Below, piece by piece: positions 1 to 8,341 of a stretch of DNA of 64,000 nucleotides. Numbering within the stretch: the stretch's first letter is position 1; each line of letters opens with the position of its first letter. The notes beneath the pieces are model-generated. The model was not told the origin of the DNA. It saw nothing but the letters and a program-made list of their open reading frames with translations, and searched no databases. Origin of the DNA: Arthrobacter sp. ISL-85. GTDB lineage: Bacteria > Actinomycetota > Actinomycetes > Actinomycetales > Micrococcaceae. The DNA is taken from contig NZ_JAGGPQ010000018.1 in NCBI RefSeq assembly GCF_018613675.1, forward strand, positions 1 to 64,000. The letters are read 5' to 3'. The translations under genes were made by a program, and so were the position numbers.

Positions 1-163
<163 letters not shown>

Positions 164-303
164 CAAACAGACACAACCAAAACCACCGGAAATAACGGCG
201 GCAAAAGCTGCACAAAATTTGAAACCAGCTAAAAACACCATGCACACCACGGGGTGGCGGCACAGCACAATCAACCAATTACATACATAATCGGTATCAA
301 CAA

Positions 304-337
304 ACTTGGCACACTATTGAGTTCTCAAACAACAGAC
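304..337 (-). promoter_or_regulatory. rRNA leader box (antitermination/processing element)
   Basis: The minus strand reads TGTTTGAGAACTCAATAGTG, the conserved element of actinobacterial rRNA leaders between promoter and 16S. In mycobacteria and relatives this segment contains box A-like antitermination and RNase processing sequences. It lies about 150 bases upstream of mature 16S. The 450-base gap from 164 to 616 holds this leader, the promoter at 392-420 and the glgB terminator; I see no protein gene in it. Confidence 0.8.
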
Positions 338-391
338 ACACCCGGCACCACCCAAACACAACGTTCAGGATCGCTCCGGAGCAACTTTTCA

Positions 392-420
392 AACTTACCC
401 GCTGACCTCCTGCGTGTCAA
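392..420 (-). promoter_or_regulatory. rrn promoter
   Basis: On the minus strand a perfect -35 TTGACA (415-420) and a -10 TAAGTT (392-397) are separated by exactly 17 bases. This gives a transcription start near 385 and a leader of about 220 bases that includes the leader box. It is the best match to the housekeeping sigma consensus in the window, as expected for a ribosomal promoter. Confidence 0.8.
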
Positions 421-562
421 ACCGGCGTCCGCGACCATCCTCAGCCTATGCTTGGGGGGTCGGTTTTCCGTCTGACTCCGTGGAGCAGCGCGGAAATAAA
501 CTGTACCACCACTCCTGCCGGATCGCCAGTCGGCCCCAAAAGGGCCTCCTGAAGGCAGCCGA

Positions 563-593
563 AAGGCCCGGAATCACGCGGATTCCGGGCCTT
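563..593 (-). terminator. Intrinsic terminator-like hairpin downstream of glgB
   Basis: A perfect 13-bp stem (AAGGCCCGGAATC and its complement) with a 5-base loop begins 24 bases past the mak-glgB stop codon. The U tract is short. It should separate the glgE-treS-glgB operon from the rrn promoter that follows in the same direction. Confidence 0.7.
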
Positions 594-616
594 CCTTGTA
601 CAACGGGCCGGTTAGG

Positions 617-3600
617 TCAGCCGGCCGCTTGTACTCCGGGCTTGAAGTAGGACGCACCGAGCGGAGGCAGCGTGACAGTCAATGTCGCCGGCTGGCCGTC
701 CTGTCCTTCGTCTGTTGCCTTCAGCTCGCCCTCGTTCAGCACACCGGACCCGCCATACGTGCTGTGGTCGGTGTTCAGGACCTCGGTCCAGGTCCCGGCA
801 GTGGGGACTCCCAAGGTGTAACCCACCTGCGGGCCGCCGGAGAAGTTGATGGCGCAGACAATCGGGTTACCCTCGGTGTCCCACCTGATGAACGACAGGA
901 CGTTGCGGTCTGCGTCTCCCCCGTTGATCCACTGGAAGCCGGCGGGAACATTGTCCTGTGTGTACAGGGCCGGGGTGGATGAGTACAGCTCATTGAGGTC
1001 CTTGGTCAGCAGCTGCAGTCCCCTGTGCGCAGGGATGTCCGCGAGCCACCAGTCCAGGCCATGCTGTTCGGACCACTCGGCTTCCTGGCCAAACTCGGTA
1101 CCCATGAAGATGAGCTGCTTGCCGGGGTGTGCCCACTGGTAGGCAAAGAAGGCGCGGAGGTTCGCCAGCTGCTGCCAGCGGTCACCGGGCATCTTGCGGA
1201 GCATGGAGCCCTTGCCGTGGACTACCTCATCGTGGCTGATGGGCAGCAGGAAGTTTTCCGTGAAGGCGTAGACCAGGGAGAACGTGACCGTGCCGTGGTG
1301 CCACCTGCGGTTATAGGGGTCCTCGGAGATGTACTTGAGGGAATCGTGCATCCAGCCCATGTTCCACTTCAGGCCAAATCCCAGGCCGCCGTGGCTGGTG
1401 GGGGCAGTGACGCCCGGGAACGCCGTGGATTCTTCCGCGATCATGACGGCGCCGGGGTGGGTCTTGTACACGGTGGCGTTGACTTCCTGCAGGAATGAGA
1501 TGGCCTCGAGGTTCTCCCTGCCACCGAAGCGGTTGGGCCGCCACTGCCCTTCCTGGCGCGAGTAGTCGAGGTAGAGCATGGAGGCTACCGCGTCCACCCG
1601 CAGGCCGTCGATGTGGAATTCCTCCAGCCAGTAGAGGGCGTTTGCCACCAGGAAGTTCCGGACCTCGGTGCGGCCAAAGTCGAAGATGAGGGTGCCCCAG
1701 TCCGGATGTTCGCCAAGGGCCGGGTCGGCGTGTTCGTAGAGAGGCTCGCCGTCAAATCGGGCCAGCGCCCAGGCGTCCTTCGGGAAGTGTGCGGGCACCC
1801 AGTCCAGCAGGACGCCGATTCCGGCCTGGTGGAGGGAATCCACCAGGTAGCGGAACTCGTCAGGGTGCCCAAACCGGGATGTGGGCGCGAAGTAGGACGT
1901 GACCTGGTAGCCCCAGGACCCGCCAAACGGGTGCTCCGCTACGGGCATGAATTCCACGTGCGTAAACCCGAGCCACTTGACGTAGTCCACCAGTTCCTTG
2001 GCGAGTTCCCGGTAGCCGAGGCCCAGGCGCCAGGACCCGAGGTGCACTTCGTAGACGCTCATGGCCGAGTTGTGCGGGTCGCGCTGGGCCCGTGCTTCCA
2101 TCCATTCGCTGTCCTTGAACGCGTAGGACGGCTCCACGACCCTGGAGGCCGTCAACGGCGGCACCTCGGTGCCGAACGCCAGGGGGTCGGCCTTTTCAAC
2201 CCAGTAGCCGCCGCGCGTCAGGATTTCGTACTTGTAGCAGGCACCGGCGGCGACGCCGGGGATGAAGACCTCCCAAACCCCGGAGGAACCCAGGGAGCGC
2301 ATGGAGTGTTCCCGTCCGTCCCAGGCGTTGAAGTCGCCCTTGACCCGGACGGCCTGCGCGTTGGGAGCCCACACGGCAAAGGAGACACCGTTCACGTCCC
2401 CCAGCGCTGACTTGTAGTGCCGGACGTGGGCGCCAAGCACCTGCCAGAGTTTCTCGTGCCGCCCTTCACCGATGAGGTGGAGGTCGACTTCGCCCACCGT
2501 CGGCAGGTAGCGGTAGGACTCGTCAACGGTCACCGGGTCCTTGCCCGGGTAGGTGACCGTGAGCCGGTAGTCGGGCACGTGTCCCTGCTCCAGCGGGTCC
2601 AGGACGGCAACCCATACGCCGTGGGCTTCGTGTTCCATGGGAACTTCACCCGCCTGCGTGACCACGGTGACTGCCTCGGCCAGATGCTTCACGGTCCGGA
2701 CGGTGACATGCCCATAGTCGTCCAGGTGGGCGCCCAGGACAGAGTGGGGGGCGTGGTGTTCACCGTTCGCGATCCTGCCCAGGATGCCTTCGTCCACGTG
2801 CAGGGGCACCCCCGGGCGGTCAGTTCGTGCTGAGCCTGTCATTTCGTTACCTTCCGATGCTGCGCCGGCGGATTCGCCGGCACCGTTACTGCCCAGGAGC
2901 CGTCTGGAGGCGTTTACTGGAATCGCCACCCAGTCGGGCCTGTTACGCATTTCATAAACAACTTCGTACAGCGCCTTGTCCAGCCACAATGCCACAAACA
3001 GGGGCGAGGTCCGGTCCACCGTTCCGGGAATGACTGCCGTGTACCCTGCAAGGAAGGCGTCGGAGCAGTCGTCAACCCAATTTTCCGGGACCTGCGCGCC
3101 CTCCTGCTCGCGCCGGGCTGCTCCGGCGGCGTAGTCGAAGGAGCGGAGCATCCCGACGACGTCGCGCAGGGGCACGTCCGGGACGTTCCGTTCCGCGATG
3201 GGCCGCAGGGGTTCGCCTTCGAAGTCAAGGATCGCCCAGCGCGACTCGTCGCCGGACTGGCCTGTGACCTGGAGGATCTGGCCCAGGTGAAGGTCGCCGT
3301 GGATCCGCTGAAGGGGCCCGGCTGGGGCTTTGTCCAGGTTTTCAAGCAGGGAGTCCAGGGCATCGTCGTAAGGTCCGACGGCGGCACGGGCTTCCGCCCA
3401 GGCGGTCCGGACGCGCTGTGCAACAGCAGGTCCCGGCCCCTTGCCGGGTCCAGGCACAGCCGACTGCCCCAGCGCCTCCGCCAAGCGCTTGTGCACCGTA
3501 GCGGTGGCTGCGCCTAAAGCCCTGGCTTCTGCCGTGAAGTCCGTGCCGGAGCGGGCTGCGTCCACCGCCAGCCGCCAGGCATCACGGCCGCCGGCGAGGA

Positions 3601-4315
3601 ATTCGTGGGCCACCGCAAGCTCGCCTTGGACATAACGGGCGCCCTGCCCGGCACCTGTGGTGGCGTGGTGGCCGTGCCCCAGCCATTCCCCCCTCACCCA
3701 GCCAAGCGTGGCAGGGACTTCGGAGGTGCCTGCCTTGGTCAGGGCAGCTCCCACTTCAATCTCAGGGTTGGTCCCGTCCGAAAGGACCCGGAAGAATTTC
3801 ACCATTGCCGCGGACTCGCCGTCGTCCACTATGACGGAACTGTTGGACTGCTCGCCGGAGAGCACCTTCACCACACCCTTCGCCGTGGGCAGGCGGTGGG
3901 GTCCTTCCACCCGGAATCCCGTGGCGGTACCGCTGGCTGCCTTTTCCTCCTGGCGGATCAGCTCCAGCCAGGCGCCCACGAAGTCGGGGTCGTGAACGGC
4001 GTCGTAAACCCACGGGCGGGTGGGATCCATTCCGGCCGCTTGCCCCACCAGCGCACGCTCCATTCCCCCTGCCGGTGCAGGCCGGAAGCTCAAGGGAACC
4101 TGGACGACGGCGGTCCGCGGACCGCCTTCGCGCCCCTCAGTGGTGACGTTGAGGAGGAACACGGCCAGCGCCGCGTGCCCGCTGGGGTCCGTCAGGCCCA
4201 GGCTGCCGGCTTGCGAAATGGCAAAATCGGGGGTCTTGACCGGGAACCAACGCTGCTGCGGCAGCCATTCCTTGAGCAGCGCGGTAAGGGCGGGAGTGAG
4301 GATTGGCTGGTTCAT
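617..4315 (-). CDS. glgB: Maltokinase / 1,4-alpha-glucan branching enzyme fusion (Mak-GlgB)
   Basis: One 1232-residue frame carries two enzymes. Residues 1 to about 470 are maltokinase (Pep2/Mak), which makes maltose 1-phosphate from maltose and ATP: the kinase motif HGDLHLGQ is at 339-346 and the metal-binding DFEGEP at 364-369. From residue 492 (MTGSARTDRP) onward is a GH13 branching enzyme of normal length, about 741 residues, with CBM48-type N-terminal modules, nucleophile D908 in GLRVDAV, acid/base E961 in MIAEEST and the HD motif in ISHDEVVHG. It is last in the glgE-treS-mak/glgB operon, 1 base after the treS stop. The joint is an Ala/Gly/Ser/Glu-rich linker at about 475-491. The ATG of residue 492 has its own Shine-Dalgarno (GGAAGG, 7-base spacing), so free GlgB may also be made. 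Each domain is certain; whether the fusion is natural or a small indel joined two overlapping genes cannot be told here. Confidence 0.93.
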   Translation of the reverse strand: MNQPILTPALTALLKEWLPQQRWFPVKTPDFAISQAGSLGLTDPSGHAALAVFLLNVTTEGREGGPRTAVVQVPLSFRPAPAGGMERALVGQAAGMDPTRPWVYDAVHDPDFVGAWLELIRQEEKAASGTATGFRVEGPHRLPTAKGVVKVLSGEQSNSSVIVDDGESAAMVKFFRVLSDGTNPEIEVGAALTKAGTSEVPATLGWVRGEWLGHGHHATTGAGQGARYVQGELAVAHEFLAGGRDAWRLAVDAARSGTDFTAEARALGAATATVHKRLAEALGQSAVPGPGKGPGPAVAQRVRTAWAEARAAVGPYDDALDSLLENLDKAPAGPLQRIHGDLHLGQILQVTGQSGDESRWAILDFEGEPLRPIAERNVPDVPLRDVVGMLRSFDYAAGAARREQEGAQVPENWVDDCSDAFLAGYTAVIPGTVDRTSPLFVALWLDKALYEVVYEMRNRPDWVAIPVNASRRLLGSNGAGESAGAASEGNEMTGSARTDRPGVPLHVDEGILGRIANGEHHAPHSVLGAHLDDYGHVTVRTVKHLAEAVTVVTQAGEVPMEHEAHGVWVAVLDPLEQGHVPDYRLTVTYPGKDPVTVDESYRYLPTVGEVDLHLIGEGRHEKLWQVLGAHVRHYKSALGDVNGVSFAVWAPNAQAVRVKGDFNAWDGREHSMRSLGSSGVWEVFIPGVAAGACYKYEILTRGGYWVEKADPLAFGTEVPPLTASRVVEPSYAFKDSEWMEARAQRDPHNSAMSVYEVHLGSWRLGLGYRELAKELVDYVKWLGFTHVEFMPVAEHPFGGSWGYQVTSYFAPTSRFGHPDEFRYLVDSLHQAGIGVLLDWVPAHFPKDAWALARFDGEPLYEHADPALGEHPDWGTLIFDFGRTEVRNFLVANALYWLEEFHIDGLRVDAVASMLYLDYSRQEGQWRPNRFGGRENLEAISFLQEVNATVYKTHPGAVMIAEESTAFPGVTAPTSHGGLGFGLKWNMGWMHDSLKYISEDPYNRRWHHGTVTFSLVYAFTENFLLPISHDEVVHGKGSMLRKMPGDRWQQLANLRAFFAYQWAHPGKQLIFMGTEFGQEAEWSEQHGLDWWLADIPAHRGLQLLTKDLNELYSSTPALYTQDNVPAGFQWINGGDADRNVLSFIRWDTEGNPIVCAINFSGGPQVGYTLGVPTAGTWTEVLNTDHSTYGGSGVLNEGELKATDEGQDGQPATLTVTLPPLGASYFKPGVQAAG
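2840..2855 (-). promoter_or_regulatory. Internal ribosome binding site and ATG for free GlgB
   Basis: Inside the fusion the minus strand shows GGAAGG (2850-2855), a 7-base spacer and ATG (2840-2842), exactly where the branching-enzyme domain begins. In the neighbouring frame the preceding codons end AAA TGA, overlapping this ATG. That is the layout expected if mak and glgB had been separate overlapping genes. Confidence 0.6.
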
Positions 4316-4316
4316 C

Positions 4317-6110
4317 TCAGTTCTCTATCGACAGGATGGGCATGGCCTGGGTGTAGGGCGACGAGGGGTTGGACCCCGCCGTCCGCATGCGGAGCCAGAA
4401 GAAATCGTGGCTTCCGATGGTCAGGGTGAGGGTGCCGTCGTCGCCGATGCCGGGGAAGATCTGTCCGCCAAACACATCGCGGAGCCCCCTGCCGGCATAT
4501 TCGGGAATCCGCAGCGTGGCAGCGACCGGGTGCTGGGAGAGGTTGAAGGCGCAGAGGATGGTCTCGGCGTTGGCACCGGCAGGGTTGCTGGCCGGCAGCT
4601 CGCGCAGGTAGGCCAGGACGGCGTCATGGTCTGCTTCCACATGTTTGAAGCCGCCCAGCCCGAACGCCGGGTGGTTCTTGCGGACGCTGAGGATCTGCCG
4701 GGTCCAGCGCAGCAGGGAGCCGGAATGGGCGGCCTCGGCCTCCACGTTGGCCATGGCGTAGTTGTACACCAGGGACTGGATGGGCGGCAGGTACAGCTTG
4801 CCGGGATCCGCGTGGGAGAAGCCGGCGTTCCGGTCCGGGTTCCACTGCATGGGGGTACGGACGGCGTCGCGGTCCTCGAGCCAGATGTTGTCCCCCATGC
4901 CGATCTCATCCCCGTAGTACAGGAACGGGCTGCCCGGAAGCGAGAGCAGGAGCGCGTTGATCAGTTCGATTTCGGCCCGCGAGTTATCGAGCAGGGGTGC
5001 CAGCCGGCGCCGGATCCCGATGTTGGCGCGCATGCGGGGATCCGGGGCGTACCAGCCCAGCATCGCCGCGCGCTCATCCGCGGTGACCATTTCCAGGGTC
5101 AGCTCGTCATGGTTGCGGAGGAACGTGCCCCATTGTGCGCCCTCGGGGATGTCCGGGGTGTCGCGCATGGTTTCGATGATGGGCGCTGCCTTTTGGTCGC
5201 GCAGCGCGTAGTAGAGGCGGGGCATGATGGGGAAGTGGAACGCCATGTGGCACTCGGGTTCCTCAACGGTGCCGAAGTACTCCACCACCTCGTTGGGCGG
5301 CTGGTTTGCCTCGGCGACGATCACGCGGCCGGGATAGCTTTCATCCACCATTTCCCGCAGCCGGCGGAGGAACTCATGGGTGGCCGGAAGGTTTTCACAG
5401 TTGGTGCCCTCCTCCTCGAAGAGGTAGGGGATGGCATCTGCCCGGAAACCGTCAATCCCCTGGTCCAGCCAGAACCGGACAACGTCGAAGACGGCGTCGA
5501 TCACCTTGGGGTTTTCGAAGTTCAGGTCCGGCTGGTGGCTGAAGAACCGGTGCCAGAAGAACTGGCGGCGGATGGGGTCGAACGTCCAGTTCGATTCCTC
5601 CGTGTCAACGAAGATGATGCGGGCGTCCTGGTACTTCTCGTCCGTGTCGCTCCAGACGTAGAAGTCCCCGAAGGGACCGTCCGGATCCTTCCGGGACTCC
5701 TGGAACCAGGGGTGCTGGTCGGACGTGTGGTTCAGCGGCAGGTCGATGATCACGCGGACGCCGCGTGCATGGGCTTCGGCCACGAGCCGCTTGAAGTCGC
5801 TGATGGTGCCGAACTCGTCCAGGACGGAGTTGTAGTCGGAGATGTCATAACCGCCGTCCCGCAGCGGCGACTGAAAGAACGGGGGCAGCCAGAGGCAGTC
5901 CACGCCCAGCCACTGCAGGTAGTCCAACCGGTCGATGAGCCCGGAGAAATCCCCGGACCCATCGCCGTTGGCATCCGCAAAGGCCCTGACGAGTACTTCG
6001 TAGAACACTGCCTTGCGGTACCACAACGGGTCATGCTGAAGGCCAGGCGCATTTAGCTCGAACGTGCTCTTGGGAGTGAAGTGGCCGGAACTTTGCGGGT
6101 TGAAACTCAC
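4317..6110 (-). CDS. treS: Trehalose synthase (maltose alpha-D-glucosyltransferase)
   Basis: This GH13 enzyme interconverts trehalose and maltose and supplies maltose to the maltokinase encoded next. It is 597 residues, normal for TreS. The catalytic triad is visible: nucleophile D225 in GFRADAI, acid/base E267 in VIVAEANQ, and D335 in LRNHDE, which match the spacing in mycobacterial TreS. The GTG start overlaps the glgE stop as GTGA, so translation is probably coupled. Some bacteria fuse TreS to maltokinase; here the kinase is joined to GlgB instead. Confidence 0.95.
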   Translation of the reverse strand: MSFNPQSSGHFTPKSTFELNAPGLQHDPLWYRKAVFYEVLVRAFADANGDGSGDFSGLIDRLDYLQWLGVDCLWLPPFFQSPLRDGGYDISDYNSVLDEFGTISDFKRLVAEAHARGVRVIIDLPLNHTSDQHPWFQESRKDPDGPFGDFYVWSDTDEKYQDARIIFVDTEESNWTFDPIRRQFFWHRFFSHQPDLNFENPKVIDAVFDVVRFWLDQGIDGFRADAIPYLFEEEGTNCENLPATHEFLRRLREMVDESYPGRVIVAEANQPPNEVVEYFGTVEEPECHMAFHFPIMPRLYYALRDQKAAPIIETMRDTPDIPEGAQWGTFLRNHDELTLEMVTADERAAMLGWYAPDPRMRANIGIRRRLAPLLDNSRAEIELINALLLSLPGSPFLYYGDEIGMGDNIWLEDRDAVRTPMQWNPDRNAGFSHADPGKLYLPPIQSLVYNYAMANVEAEAAHSGSLLRWTRQILSVRKNHPAFGLGGFKHVEADHDAVLAYLRELPASNPAGANAETILCAFNLSQHPVAATLRIPEYAGRGLRDVFGGQIFPGIGDDGTLTLTIGSHDFFWLRMRTAGSNPSSPYTQAMPILSIEN

Positions 6111-8188
6111 TGATGCATTCTCCTCACGCTCAGGATGTGGGCGGGCTCCACGTGCGGATCAAGCCGCACGTAGTTGTACTCGCCCCACTCCCAGCTCTGG
6201 CCTGAGATGAGGTCGTCCACGAAGAAGCCGCCGCCGGGGGTGATGTCCTGCGGGTCCAGCTCGAGGGCCGCAAGGTCCAGGACCACGCTGCATTCCTTGG
6301 TGACGTGCGGGTCCACGTTGACCACCACGATGATGGTGTCCTTGGACCCGTCGGGGAGGGTCTTGTGCTTGGAGTAGACAACCGTGGAGTCATCGGTGCT
6401 TTGGTGGACCGTCAGGTTCTGCAGGTCCAGCAGCGCGGGATGGTCCCGCCGGATGTGGTTCAACCGCGTGATGTACGGGGCCAGCGAGCGCCCGGACTCC
6501 GCTGCGGCGTCCCAGTCGCGGGCCTTGTACTCGAACTTTTCGTTATCGATGTACTCCTCGGCGCCGGGCCGGGCGACGTGCTCGAACAGCTCATAGCCGG
6601 CGTAGACGCCCCAGAGCGGGCTTCCCGTGGAGGCCAGGGCAGCCCGGATCCGGAACGCCGCCGGTCCACCATACTGCAGGTATTCCGTGAGGATGTCCGG
6701 TGTGTTGACGAAGAAATTGGGGCGGAAGAACGCGGGGGATTCGTGGCTCACTTCCTCGAAGTAGGTCTCGATTTCCTTCTTGGTGTTGCGCCACGTGAAG
6801 TAGGTGTAGGACTGCTGGAAGCCTGCCCTGCCCAGCGCGTGCATCATGGCGGGGCGGGTAAATGCTTCGGCCAGGAACACTACGCCCGGTACCGCTTTAT
6901 CCACTTCCGCTATGAGCCATTCCCAGAACCACACTGGTTTGGTGTGCGGATTATCCACGCGGAAGATCTTTACGCCGTGGCTGACCCACAGCAACACGAT
7001 CCGCAGGATTTCCTGGGAAAGACCTTCCGGATCATTATCGAAATTCAGCGGATAGATGTCCTGGTACTTCTTTGGCGGGTTTTCCGCGTAGGCGATGCTG
7101 CCGTCCACCCTGGTGGTGAACCATTCCGGATGGGATTCCACCCAGGGGTGGTCCGGGGCCGCCTGGAGCGCGAGGTCCAGGGCTACCTCCAGGCCCAGCT
7201 CATTGGCCCGCGCCACGAAGGCGTCGAAGTCCTCAAAGGACCCGAGGTCGGGGTGGATGGCGTCGTGGCCGCCTTCCTTGGCCCCGATGGCCCAGGGTGA
7301 ACCGGGATCGTTGGGGCCGGCCACCAGGGTGTTGTTGGGGCCCTTGCGGAACTGCACGCCGATGGGGTGGATGGGTGGCATGTAGAGGACGTCGAATCCC
7401 ATGGCCGCCACGGCGTCGAGGCGCTTGGCCGCGGTCCGGAAGTTGCCTGACGTCCAGGCACCGGTGTTGTGGTCCTTGACGGCGCCTTCGGACCGGGGGA
7501 AGAACTCGTACCAGGCGCCCCGCCCGGCCCTGTCCCGCTCCACCAGGAGGGGATACTTCGCGGATACGGTGACGAGTTCCCGGATGGGCTGGCGGGCAAC
7601 GATGTCCGCGATTTCCTGGCTGAAGCCGGCCCCGAGCCGTTCCTCTGTGCTCCGGGACTGGTCACCCAGGATCTCCGAGGCGTGCCGCAGGGCTGCCCGG
7701 TCCACTTCGTCCCGGAAGTCCTCCGCGGACGCTTCACCAAGCAGTTTGGCACCTTCAGTGAGCATGAGTTCGACGTCGATCCCGGCGTCGATCTTCACCT
7801 CGGCGTTGTGGTGCCAGGTGCCGTAGCGGTCGTGCCAGGCTTCGATGACAAAGGACCAGTTCCCCGTTTCCGACGGCGTGAGCACGCCTTCCCAGCGGTC
7901 CGTGCCCATGCCCCTTTCCCCGCGGGGCGGCGCAAGCCGCACGCGCTGGCGCTCGGCACCGGAAGGGTCAAGGAGCACGGCGCTGACGCCGAGCTGGTCA
8001 TGCCCCTCGCGGAAGGCGGTGGCCCCCACCACGATGGCCTCGCCGGGCAGGGCCTTCGCCGGGAATTTGCCGTCCTCGACGACGGGCTGCACGGCCGTGA
8101 TGGGAAAACGCCCGAACCGCAGGTCCTCGGTGATACTGCGCTGGGGCATTTTGGTTGATGCGGCACTGATTCTCGAGTTAGTCGTCAC
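6107..8188 (-). CDS. glgE: Alpha-1,4-glucan:maltose-1-phosphate maltosyltransferase
   Basis: GlgE (GH13 subfamily 3) extends alpha-1,4-glucans with maltosyl units from maltose 1-phosphate. The 693-residue product has the usual size. It has the N-terminal beta-sandwich, the KYPLLVERDRAG segment, nucleophile D412 in FRVDNPHTKP and acid/base E441 in FLAEAFTRP. It is the first gene of the operon, which therefore encodes the complete trehalose-to-branched-glucan route. The GTG start at 8188 has no strong Shine-Dalgarno; an ATG 13 codons downstream (MPQRS) is an alternative. It faces glgP across 153 bases. Confidence 0.95.
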   Translation of the reverse strand: MTTNSRISAASTKMPQRSITEDLRFGRFPITAVQPVVEDGKFPAKALPGEAIVVGATAFREGHDQLGVSAVLLDPSGAERQRVRLAPPRGERGMGTDRWEGVLTPSETGNWSFVIEAWHDRYGTWHHNAEVKIDAGIDVELMLTEGAKLLGEASAEDFRDEVDRAALRHASEILGDQSRSTEERLGAGFSQEIADIVARQPIRELVTVSAKYPLLVERDRAGRGAWYEFFPRSEGAVKDHNTGAWTSGNFRTAAKRLDAVAAMGFDVLYMPPIHPIGVQFRKGPNNTLVAGPNDPGSPWAIGAKEGGHDAIHPDLGSFEDFDAFVARANELGLEVALDLALQAAPDHPWVESHPEWFTTRVDGSIAYAENPPKKYQDIYPLNFDNDPEGLSQEILRIVLLWVSHGVKIFRVDNPHTKPVWFWEWLIAEVDKAVPGVVFLAEAFTRPAMMHALGRAGFQQSYTYFTWRNTKKEIETYFEEVSHESPAFFRPNFFVNTPDILTEYLQYGGPAAFRIRAALASTGSPLWGVYAGYELFEHVARPGAEEYIDNEKFEYKARDWDAAAESGRSLAPYITRLNHIRRDHPALLDLQNLTVHQSTDDSTVVYSKHKTLPDGSKDTIIVVVNVDPHVTKECSVVLDLAALELDPQDITPGGGFFVDDLISGQSWEWGEYNYVRLDPHVEPAHILSVRRMHQ

Positions 8189-8328
8189 AGGCTCGACGTT
8201 AGCGAGAAATGACCCGGATTGCTAAGCCTGCTCACTAAAGTTCGTCGTGCCGCGGCCTATTTTCTTCATGCCCCTGTCATTTACCCAAAAGAAACCGAAA
8301 GCTTGTTCCAGCCGCGCATGTTGTCGGT

Positions 8329-8334
8329 TAGTGT
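8329..8334 (+). promoter_or_regulatory. glgP -10 element, leaderless start
   Basis: TAGTGT fits the TAnnnT -10 consensus. It ends 7 bases before the GTG at 8342 and there is no Shine-Dalgarno, so the transcript probably begins at the start codon. Confidence 0.5.
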
Positions 8335-8341
8335 GACGCAG

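Noticed and set aside
4020..6056. Long open frame on the plus strand opposite treS
   Set aside because: An artefact of high GC at third codon positions. The minus strand encodes TreS with all catalytic residues; the antisense product resembles nothing and has no ribosome site.
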